DNA of 15,573 bases, taken from the NCBI GenBank assembly GCA_023387235.1, contig JAEWIJ010000143.1:1-15573 (forward strand), read 5' to 3'. The notes beneath the pieces are model-generated. The model did not search any database and was not told where the DNA came from. It was given only the letters and a program-made list of their open reading frames with translations. Both the position numbers and the translations under genes were made by a program. The DNA is from Pseudomonadota bacterium. GTDB taxonomy: Bacteria > Pseudomonadota > Alphaproteobacteria > Rhizobiales > Hyphomicrobiaceae. Shown piece after piece: positions 7,795 to 14,478 of the stretch (within the stretch, counting starts at the first letter, position 1; every line of letters begins with the position of its first letter).

Positions 7795-8547
7795 CTACGC
7801 GTAGGCGGCAATGATCCCGAGGAAGTCCGCCGCCTTGAGGCTGGCGCCGCCGACCAGCGCGCCGTTGACATCCGGGACGGCCATCAGCTCCTTCGCATTC
7901 GAAGGCTTGACCGATCCGCCGTAGAGGATCCGCATGGCCGCGCCTTCATCGCCGAAGCGCTTGGTGAGGGCGGCCCGGATGGCACCGTGGACCTCGGCGA
8001 CGTCGGCGACCGTCGGCGTCAGGCCGGTACCGATGGCCCATACGGGCTCGTAGGCGATGATCGTGTCGCTGGCGCGGCACGCTTCGGGGAGCGAGCCGGC
8101 GAGCTGGCGTCCGACGACGGTCAATGTCTGGCCTGCCTGGCGCTCGGCAGCGGTCTCGCCGACGCAGACGATGGCGATGAGGCCGGCGCGGTGCGCGGCT
8201 TCGGCCTTGGCTTTGACCGTGGCATCGCTCTCGGCGTGGTCCGTGCGCCGCTCGGAGTGCCCGACGATCACGGACGTGGCACCGGCATCCTTGAGCATTT
8301 CGGCGGAAATGTCGCCGGTATGGGCGCCGCTTGCATTCGCGTGGCAGTCCTGGCCACCGACCGCGATGCGCGATCCCTTGATTGCTAAGGCCAGTCTTGC
8401 GATGAGCGTCGCCGGCGGACAGATGAGGACGTCGGCGGCTTCCTTGCCGAGGCCTTTTGCCATGGCCTCGGCTTCGGCGAGAGAGGCGCCGAGCCCGTTC
8501 ATTTTCCAGTTGCCGGCCACGAGCGGCCTGATCGCGCGATCCGTCAT
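7795..8547 (-). CDS. tpiA: Triosephosphate isomerase
   Basis: TpiA interconverts dihydroxyacetone phosphate and glyceraldehyde 3-phosphate in glycolysis and gluconeogenesis, in the cytoplasm. The 250-residue product is a complete TIM barrel. It has the N-terminal GNWKMNG with catalytic Lys15, VIVGHSERR with catalytic His97, AYEPVWAIGTG with the general base Glu167 and flexible loop 6, and the phosphate-binding YGGSVKPSN and LVGGASL near the C-terminus. The frame extends to 8583, but MTDRAIRPLVAGNWK is the natural start. A possible promoter upstream on the minus strand is TTGAAA (8611-8606), a 17-nt spacer and a poor TAGGCA. It leads a minus-strand cluster with the unknown secreted protein, secG and pyrG. 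Confidence 0.97.
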   Translation of the reverse strand: MTDRAIRPLVAGNWKMNGLGASLAEAEAMAKGLGKEAADVLICPPATLIARLALAIKGSRIAVGGQDCHANASGAHTGDISAEMLKDAGATSVIVGHSERRTDHAESDATVKAKAEAAHRAGLIAIVCVGETAAERQAGQTLTVVGRQLAGSLPEACRASDTIIAYEPVWAIGTGLTPTVADVAEVHGAIRAALTKRFGDEGAAMRILYGGSVKPSNAKELMAVPDVNGALVGGASLKAADFLGIIAAYA

Positions 8548-8662
8548 GATATCCTCGCTCCGCCGGACAAGAGGTCGCGCCATGCCTATCGCGCGGCTCC
8601 CGCACTTTCAACCCCGCCCGCATTTTCGACGCCGGCGGCACGGCCCGCGTTCTCTCAACGAC

Positions 8663-8685
8663 TTGCGGAGAAAGGAAATCCGCAA
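8663..8685. promoter_or_regulatory. Inverted repeat in the tpiA/ppiD divergent control region
   Basis: A perfect 7-bp inverted repeat, TTGCGGA (8663-8669) and TCCGCAA (8679-8685), is separated by nine purines (GAAAGGAAA). It lies in the 243-nt gap between divergent tpiA and ppiD, 18 nt upstream of the predicted ppiD -35 box. Spacing and symmetry suit a dimeric repressor or activator site, or a stem-loop. No regulator is suggested by the sequence. Confidence 0.4.
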
Positions 8686-8702
8686 CCTTACAGAGCGGAA
8701 AG

Positions 8703-8731
8703 TGGACGCCCTCGCGCACACGTCCTATATG
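8703..8731 (+). promoter_or_regulatory. Predicted promoter of the ppiD-like gene
   Basis: TGGACG (8703-8708) and TATATG (8726-8731) are separated by 17 nt. Transcription would start near 8738, giving a leader of about 53 nt. The -10 box is enclosed by a short inverted repeat GTCC/GGAC (8722-8734). The assignment rests on resemblance to the sigma70 consensus only. Confidence 0.4.
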
Positions 8732-8790
8732 GACACCAGCCCGACCCGCGCGCTGAGCCGCGCCGCCCACCGACAAGGACGCATCGGAAT

Positions 8791-10692
8791 ATGCTGGAAG
8801 CACTGAGACGCGGCGTCAAAGGCATATTCGTCCAGGCCCTCATCGGCCTGCTGGTGATCGCCTTCGCCGTCTGGGGCATTGCCGACGTCTTTCAGGGGCG
8901 CGGGCAGAACGCGCTCGCCCAGGTCGGCAAGACCGAGATCTCGCAGGACCAGTTCCAGCAGGCCTTGCAGCTCGAGATAGGCGTGCTCTCGCGCCAGTTC
9001 GGGCGCCGCCTGACCATCGAGCAGGCGCGCCAGTTCGGCATCGACCAGCGCGTGCTTTCGAGCCTCATCGGCAAGGCCGCGCTCGACACGCACGCCCGCG
9101 AGCTCGGTCTCTATCTGTCGGATGCCACCATCGCCGACGCCATCCGGGACGACCCGACCTTCCAGGGGCCGAGCGGCACGTTCGATCGCAACTACTTCAC
9201 CGAGCTTCTGCGCCAGAACGGTCTCAGCGAGCAGCGCTACTTCGCCGAGCGGCGCGCGGACGAAGTGCGCGAGCAGCTCACCGAGACGCTGACCGGTGGC
9301 AACGTGCCGCCGGAGTATCTCATCCAGGTCCTTCATCGCTATCAGGGCGAGACGCGCACCATCGCGCACATGACGCTCAATCCGGAAGCCTCCGCCAAGG
9401 TCGAGGCGCCGGACGAGGCCAAGCTCAAGGCCTACTATGAGGAGCACAAGCGCCGCTTCGTCGCGCCCGAGTACCGCAAGGTGCCGCTCGTCCTGCTCAC
9501 CGCGGCCGCTGTCCAGCAGCGCGTCGCCGTCAGCGACGAGGAGATGAAGGATCTTTACGAGCGCGAGAAGGCAAGCTTCGCGACGCCCGAGCGCCGACAC
9601 ATCCAGCAGCTCGCATTTCCCGATCGCGCGGCTGCCGAGAAGGCGCTCGCCGCAATCAAGGCCGCGCCGTCCTTCGAGGAAGGGCTCAAGGGGCTCGAGC
9701 TCAAGGAGAGCGACATCGACCTCGGTACGCTCGCCAAGTCCGACATGATCGACAGGGCCATCGCGGACGCCGCCTTCAAGCTCGAGAAGGGCCAGATTTC
9801 CGATCCGGTGGCTGGCACGTTCTCGACGGTGCTGCTGCGCGTCGTCGACGTCACGCCCGGCAAGCAGAGCACGTTCGATGAGGTCAAGGCACAGCTCCGC
9901 GACCGCATTGCCGGCGAGCGCGTGAACCGTGAGATGCAGGATCTGCACGATCGCATCGACGATGCGCGCGCGGGCGGCAGCAGCCTCAAGGAAGTTGCCG
10001 AGAAGCTCAATGTGCCGTTCGTCGAGATCGCCGCGACCGACCAGCAGGGCATGACGCCCGAAGGCAAGCCGGCCATCGAGAATCCTGATGCGGCGCGCAT
10101 TGTAGCTTCGGCCTTCGAAGGCGGCAGCGGGATGGACCGCCTGGCCGTCGAGCTTTCGGACGGCGGTTATGCCTGGGTGGACGTGGCCGGCGTGACGGCG
10201 GAGCGCCAGAAGCCCTTCGAGGAAGTGCAGGAGGCAGTCAAGACGGCCTGGATCGAGGGCGAGCAGCGTACGGCACTCAATGCGGCAGGCCAGAAGATCG
10301 TCGAGCGCATCGACAAGGGCGAAGCGCTCGAGGATATCGCGAAGGAGCTGGGCCTCGAGGTCAAGCTCGCGCAGCCGGTGACGCGGACGCAGCAGGTCGA
10401 CGGCCTGACGCGCGCCGCCGTGCAGCGGGCCTTCTCGCTCGCGCGCGGCAAGGCAGCGGCCGTCGAGAGCGCGGACGGTAAGACGCGCACGATCATCGTC
10501 GTGAGGGCGATCGTCGATCCGCCGCCGGCGACGCCGGAGCAGGTGACGAAGCTGCGCCAGGAATTGTCACGCCAGCTCCAGGGCGACTCGATCAGCGCCT
10601 ATGTGGGCGCGCTGCAATCACGTCTCGGGTTCAGCGTGAACCAGACGGTCTATCGCCGCGCCATGGGGCTCGATGCGCAACAGCAGCCGTGA
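8791..10692 (+). CDS. ppiD: PpiD-like periplasmic folding factor (SurA N-terminal and parvulin-type domains)
   Basis: The product of 633 residues has the PpiD layout: a short cytoplasmic start (MLEALRRGVKG), one membrane anchor at about 12-32, then a large periplasmic part. A SurA-like chaperone domain covers about 36-180 (VGKTEISQDQFQQALQLEIG onward). A parvulin-type rotamase-like domain lies at about 268-355, followed by a second region with similar features and helices to the C-terminus. PpiD proteins attend newly exported proteins as they leave the SecYEG channel, which fits the nearby secG. The parvulin domain lacks clear catalytic signatures, as in E. coli PpiD, so isomerase activity is doubtful. 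AAGGA lies 11 bases before the ATG. In many Hyphomicrobiales this gene follows tpiA and precedes trpE; here erpA follows, convergent, with 21 nt between stops. Confidence 0.9.
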   Translation: MLEALRRGVKGIFVQALIGLLVIAFAVWGIADVFQGRGQNALAQVGKTEISQDQFQQALQLEIGVLSRQFGRRLTIEQARQFGIDQRVLSSLIGKAALDTHARELGLYLSDATIADAIRDDPTFQGPSGTFDRNYFTELLRQNGLSEQRYFAERRADEVREQLTETLTGGNVPPEYLIQVLHRYQGETRTIAHMTLNPEASAKVEAPDEAKLKAYYEEHKRRFVAPEYRKVPLVLLTAAAVQQRVAVSDEEMKDLYEREKASFATPERRHIQQLAFPDRAAAEKALAAIKAAPSFEEGLKGLELKESDIDLGTLAKSDMIDRAIADAAFKLEKGQISDPVAGTFSTVLLRVVDVTPGKQSTFDEVKAQLRDRIAGERVNREMQDLHDRIDDARAGGSSLKEVAEKLNVPFVEIAATDQQGMTPEGKPAIENPDAARIVASAFEGGSGMDRLAVELSDGGYAWVDVAGVTAERQKPFEEVQEAVKTAWIEGEQRTALNAAGQKIVERIDKGEALEDIAKELGLEVKLAQPVTRTQQVDGLTRAAVQRAFSLARGKAAAVESADGKTRTIIVVRAIVDPPPATPEQVTKLRQELSRQLQGDSISAYVGALQSRLGFSVNQTVYRRAMGLDAQQQP

Positions 10693-10713
10693 CGCCGGGC
10701 TTGGAGGCGAAAG

Positions 10714-11058
10714 CTAGATCGAGAAGCTCGTGCCGCAGCCGCAGGCGGCGGTCGCATTCGGGTTCTGGATCTTGAACGAGGCGCCGATCAGCTCGTCGAC
10801 GAAGTCGATCTCCGAGCCTTCCATGTAGCCGACCGACATCTCGTCGATCAGCACGACAGCGCCGGCGCGCTCGATCACGAGGTCGTCGGGCTCGCGGCCG
10901 GAGACGAGGTCGAACTTGTACTGGAAGCCCGAGCAGCCGCCGCCCTCGACGCTCACGCGCAGCGCCTCGGCGCCCGGCTCACCGGCCACGATCTCGGCGA
11001 TCCGCTGGGCTGCACGCTCGGTCAGGCCGACCCGCGGGCGATCCTCTACGATGGTCAT
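10714..11058 (-). CDS. erpA: Iron-sulfur cluster insertion protein, A-type carrier
   Basis: A-type carriers (HesB/IscA family) receive Fe-S clusters from the scaffold and deliver them to target apoproteins in the cytoplasm. The 114-residue product has the complete family signature. Cys42 in VEGGGCSGFQY and the C-terminal pair Cys106 and Cys108 in ACGCGTSFSI are the cluster ligands, and the conserved SEIDFVDELIGASFKIQNPN comes before that pair. ErpA is favoured over IscA because of the FQY.F segment, the NPNAT.ACGCG ending and the standalone location next to dgt, which is common in Hyphomicrobiales. No isc or suf genes are nearby. GAGGAG eight bases upstream supports the start. Confidence 0.92.
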   Translation of the reverse strand: MTIVEDRPRVGLTERAAQRIAEIVAGEPGAEALRVSVEGGGCSGFQYKFDLVSGREPDDLVIERAGAVVLIDEMSVGYMEGSEIDFVDELIGASFKIQNPNATAACGCGTSFSI

Positions 11059-11136
11059 GAACGGCGCTCCTCGCGTGCTGGCGTCCGCCTCCGGGGCTTT
11101 CGGGCTCCTGCGGACTCGACGCGGATACTTGATAAA

Positions 11137-11164
11137 TAAATAGGATTTGCACCGCCGATGTCAA
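11137..11164 (-). promoter_or_regulatory. Predicted promoter of erpA
   Basis: On the minus strand a perfect -35 TTGACA (11164-11159) and TATTTA (11142-11137) are 16 nt apart, in the only clearly AT-rich patch of this region (11127-11149). Transcription would begin near 11130, leaving about 70 nt of leader before the erpA ATG. I looked for and did not find a recognisable iron-responsive box. Confidence 0.55.
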
Positions 11165-11210
11165 ACGGCCGCGCGAGGACTATCATAGGGTGAATCGAGG
11201 GGCAGCCATG

Positions 11211-11232
11211 CATCCCGGCCGAAGGCCGGATG
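11211..11232 (+). promoter_or_regulatory. Hairpin enclosing the predicted dgt start codon
   Basis: A perfect 6-bp GC stem, CCGGCC (11215-11220) and GGCCGG (11224-11229), with a GAA loop ends directly at the ATG of dgt (11230). Allowing one bulged C, CAT (11211-11213) pairs with the start codon itself. The only ribosome-site-like bases (GAAGG) lie in the loop and 3' arm. This could limit initiation, or it may mean translation starts elsewhere. Confidence 0.4.
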
Positions 11233-12531
11233 GCCTTGGGGCAGCAGGTGACGACACCGGACGGGATACAGCAAGCCTCATCGCCTGAAGCAGGCGCATC
11301 CCGACGGCCCGGCGCCCGCCGCGTCGCCGTCTGGGCGCTCGATGCCGCCTCGAGCCGCGGTCGCCCGACCCCCGAGCCCGCCTGCACCTACCGCACACCC
11401 TACCAGCGGGATCGCGACCGCATTGTCCACGCCACGGCCTTCCGGCGGCTCACATACAAGACGCAGGTCTTCCTGCATCACGAGGGCGATCATTTCCGCA
11501 CGCGCCTTACGCACTCGCTCGAAGTCGCGCAGATCGCGCGCTCGATGGCGCGGCAACTCGAACTCGACGAGGATCTCGCGGAGGCCTTGTCGCTCGCGCA
11601 CGACGTCGGCCATCCGCCGTTCGGTCATGCCGGCGAGCGGGCGCTCGACCTCGCCATGCGCGACTGGGGCGGGTTCGATCACAACGCGCACAGCCTGCGC
11701 ATGGTCACGACGCTCGAACGCCGCTACGCGCATTTCGACGGGCTCAACCTGACGTTCGAGACGCTCGAAGGGCTCGCCAAGCACAACGGCCCACTGATTG
11801 GGCCGCACGCGCCGCCGGATGCTGCTCGGCGCAATCGCGAAATCCTCGACCTCATCGCCGCGCTGGGGCTGACGCGAGCGCTGGAGCTCGATCTCTTCGC
11901 GCCCGCCGAGGCGCAGGTCGCCGCGATCGCCGACGACATCGCCTATACGAACCACGATATCGACGATGCGCTTCGTGCGGGCCTCATCAGCCTCGCCGAC
12001 CTCGAAGGCGCGCCCATGGCCGGGCCTTATGTGACGGCGGCCCGCGCGGTGCTCGACAGCGCATCGGCCGCGCGCAGCGATATCGATCGCGATCGACGTC
12101 TGTTCTACGAGGTGAACCGGCGCATGATCACCGTCATGGTCGACGATGTCGTGAAGGAAACGCGCACGCGCCTTGCCGCGCTCGGCATCCGAAGCGCCGA
12201 CGACGTGCGCCGGGCCGGAACCTCTGTCGTCGCCTTTCCGGACCAGCAGCGCGCCGAGCTCGACGAACTCAAGAAATTCCTGCTCGTGCGCGTTTACCGT
12301 GCCCCGCGCGTCATGAAGGTCATGCACAAGGCCGAGGCGGTCGTGGCGGCGCTGTTCAATCGCTACATGACGAGCCCGGCGGACCTGCCGGGCGGGCGTG
12401 GCGAGGCCATTCTCGGGCTCGATCCGGCGGGGCGGGCCCGGCGCGTGGCGGACTTCATCGCCGGCATGACGGATCGCTTCGCGCTCGCCGAATATGCGCG
12501 CTTGTTTGACGACACCATTGATTTGCATTAG
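11230..12531 (+). CDS. dgt: Deoxyguanosinetriphosphate triphosphohydrolase-like HD-domain protein
   Basis: The family hydrolyses dNTPs to nucleosides and triphosphate, lowering cytoplasmic dNTP pools; the alphaproteobacterial branch is usually annotated as dGTPase-like. From ATG 11230 the product has 433 residues. After a variable lead of about 35 residues the family core begins (AVWALDAASSRGRPTPEP), then YQRDRDRIVHATAFRRL and the HD metal site: His95 in THSLEVAQIARS and His124-Asp125 in LAHDVGHPPFGHAGE. GGFDHNAHSLRMV and GLNLTFETLEGLAKHNGP follow, and a distal aspartate lies in ADDIAYTNHDIDDA. The start is uncertain: the ATG lies against a GC hairpin, and GTG 11248, after a GGGG run, is an alternative. 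It is 73 nt before argS, same strand. Confidence 0.92.
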   Translation: MALGQQVTTPDGIQQASSPEAGASRRPGARRVAVWALDAASSRGRPTPEPACTYRTPYQRDRDRIVHATAFRRLTYKTQVFLHHEGDHFRTRLTHSLEVAQIARSMARQLELDEDLAEALSLAHDVGHPPFGHAGERALDLAMRDWGGFDHNAHSLRMVTTLERRYAHFDGLNLTFETLEGLAKHNGPLIGPHAPPDAARRNREILDLIAALGLTRALELDLFAPAEAQVAAIADDIAYTNHDIDDALRAGLISLADLEGAPMAGPYVTAARAVLDSASAARSDIDRDRRLFYEVNRRMITVMVDDVVKETRTRLAALGIRSADDVRRAGTSVVAFPDQQRAELDELKKFLLVRVYRAPRVMKVMHKAEAVVAALFNRYMTSPADLPGGRGEAILGLDPAGRARRVADFIAGMTDRFALAEYARLFDDTIDLH

Positions 12532-12604
12532 CTGCCGCCATGCTATGACGCTGGCAAATGGCTGACTGCCGTGGCCGGCCGTCGTCCCAATCCGAGGACC
12601 TATC

Positions 12605-14371
12605 ATGACCGTGCTCGCCGAGGTCGAGGCTGAGATCGCCGACGCATTGAAGAGGCTGCAGCAGGCCGGGCGCCTGCCGGCCGAACTCGCGCTCGGTGCC
12701 GTCGAGGTCGAGCCGACGAAGGATCCGCGTCACGGCGATCTCGCGACGAACGCCGCGATGGTGCTCGCGAAGCCCGCGCGCATGAAGCCGCGCGACATCG
12801 CTGACGCGCTCGTCGCGGAGCTTGCAGCGCTGCCGGGTTACGTGAAGGTCGAGGTCGCGGGACCGGGCTTCGTCAACATCTCGCTTGTGCCCGCGCGCTG
12901 GCAGTCCGTGGTCGCCGACGTGCGCACGGCGGGCAATCGCTACGGCGCCTCGGATATCGGCAAGGGCGAGAAGCTGCTCATCGAGTACGTCTCGGCCAAT
13001 CCCACCGGTCCCATGCACGTCGGCCATGGCCGGGGCGCGGTGTTCGGCGACTCGCTCGCGAACCTGCTCGCGTTCGCGGGTTATGCCGTCACGCGTGAGT
13101 ACTACGTCAATGACGCGGGCGCGCAGGTGGACGTGCTCGCGCGCTCCGCCTTCCTGCGCTACCGCGAGGCGCTCGGCGAGGACATCGGCGAAATTCCCGC
13201 GGGCCTCTATCCGGGCGATTACCTGAAGCCGGTCGGTGCGGCGCTCGCCGAGAAATTCGGCGACAGCCTCCTCAAGCAATCGAACGACGAGGCCGCGTGG
13301 CTGCCGCTCGTGCGCGCCGAAGCGATCGCGACCATGCTCGTCATGATCAAGGAGGATCTGGCGGCGCTCGACATCCGCCACGAGGTCTTCTTTTCCGAGC
13401 GCTCGCTTACCGAAGGCGGCAAGGACGAGATCGCCGAGACCATAGCGGCGCTCAGAGCAAAAGGCCTCGTCTTCGAGGGACGCCTCGAGCGGCCGAAGGG
13501 CCATGATGCCGACGACTGGGAGGACCGCGAGCAGACGCTCTTCAGGTCGACTGACTTCGGCGACGACGTCGATCGCGCGCTCATGAAGTCGGACGGCACC
13601 TACACCTATTTCGCCGGCGACATGGCCTATCACCACAACAAGCTGGCGCGCGGCTTCCGGCACTTGATCAACGTCTTCGGCGCCGATCACACGGGCTACA
13701 TCAAGCGTATGACGGCGACGGTCGCGGCGCTCTCGGACGGCAAGGCCGATCTCGACATCAAGGTCTGCCAGCTCGTGCGTCTCTTGCGCGGCGGCGAGCC
13801 GGTGAAAATGTCGAAGCGCGCCGGCACGTTCGTCACGTTGCGCGAGGTCGTCGACGAGGTCGGCAGCGACCCGATCCGCTTCATGATGCTCTATCGCAAG
13901 AACGATGCGGCGCTCGACTTCGATCTCGCCAAGGTGGTCGAGAAGTCGAAGGACAATCCGGTCTTCTACGTCCAGTACGCGCACGCGCGCGCGCACTCGA
14001 TTTTCCGTAATGCCGCGGAGGCGTTCTCCGGCCTCGGTCCACGCGACAGCGATGTGACAGGAGCGGATACATCTCTGCTGACCGACGACGGCGAGCTCGA
14101 TCTCTTGCGGCGCCTCGCCTTATTTCCGCGTACGGCCGAAGGCGCCGCGCGCGCTCACGAGCCGCATCGCATAGCGTTCTATCTCTCTGATTTGGCATCG
14201 GCATTTCACGCGCAGTGGACGCGAGGCAATGATTCGCCACATTTGCGTTTTATCCAGCCGAATGACCGGAAGCTTACCGCTGCGCGCCTCGCTCTGGTTG
14301 GGGCTTGTGCACAAGTAATCGCGACGGGGTTGGCGATCCTCGGGGTGCACGCTCCGATCGAAATGCGCTAG
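12605..14371 (+). CDS. argS: Arginine--tRNA ligase
   Basis: ArgS is a class I synthetase that charges tRNA-Arg in the cytoplasm. The 588-residue product covers the family length. The N-terminal additional domain that recognises tRNA lies at about 1-115 (DPRHGDLATNAAMVLAK, GPGFVNISL). The catalytic core contains EYVSANPTGPMHVGHGRGA with the HIGH-type motif at 138-141, REYYVNDAGAQ, and a clear KMSKR at 401-405. KMSKR is degenerate in many ArgRS but canonical here. A DALR-type anticodon-binding domain occupies about the last 120 residues (YVQYAHARAHSI to the C-terminus). GAGGA six bases before the ATG supports the start. It probably forms an operon with dgt and the following SPOR-type gene, a conserved order in Hyphomicrobiales. 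Confidence 0.97.
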   Translation: MTVLAEVEAEIADALKRLQQAGRLPAELALGAVEVEPTKDPRHGDLATNAAMVLAKPARMKPRDIADALVAELAALPGYVKVEVAGPGFVNISLVPARWQSVVADVRTAGNRYGASDIGKGEKLLIEYVSANPTGPMHVGHGRGAVFGDSLANLLAFAGYAVTREYYVNDAGAQVDVLARSAFLRYREALGEDIGEIPAGLYPGDYLKPVGAALAEKFGDSLLKQSNDEAAWLPLVRAEAIATMLVMIKEDLAALDIRHEVFFSERSLTEGGKDEIAETIAALRAKGLVFEGRLERPKGHDADDWEDREQTLFRSTDFGDDVDRALMKSDGTYTYFAGDMAYHHNKLARGFRHLINVFGADHTGYIKRMTATVAALSDGKADLDIKVCQLVRLLRGGEPVKMSKRAGTFVTLREVVDEVGSDPIRFMMLYRKNDAALDFDLAKVVEKSKDNPVFYVQYAHARAHSIFRNAAEAFSGLGPRDSDVTGADTSLLTDDGELDLLRRLALFPRTAEGAARAHEPHRIAFYLSDLASAFHAQWTRGNDSPHLRFIQPNDRKLTAARLALVGACAQVIATGLAILGVHAPIEMR

Positions 14372-14478
14372 CCTGCGAATCAACGTGATGAAACGCGGTC
14401 TACGCGACAAGGACTGGGGCGGGTTGATCGGCGCGCGGGCAGTTCCGGCACAGCGGGAAACCTGAAGGGGGTATCTCG

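Noticed and set aside
8725..9948. A 407-codon minus-strand frame opposite ppiD
   Set aside because: It is a shadow of the ppiD coding strand, with no recognisable motif.
10693..10713. Short CGCC/GGCG inverted repeat between the convergent ppiD and erpA stops, considered as a bidirectional terminator
   Set aside because: The stem is only 4 bp with a 9-nt loop and has no T-run on either strand.
11278..12606. A 442-codon minus-strand frame opposite dgt
   Set aside because: It is antisense to dgt, whose HD-domain motifs are intact on the plus strand.
12455..13996. A 513-codon minus-strand frame opposite argS
   Set aside because: It is antisense to a fully conserved argS, and its composition is a mirror of argS codon use. 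No domain or ribosome site supports it.
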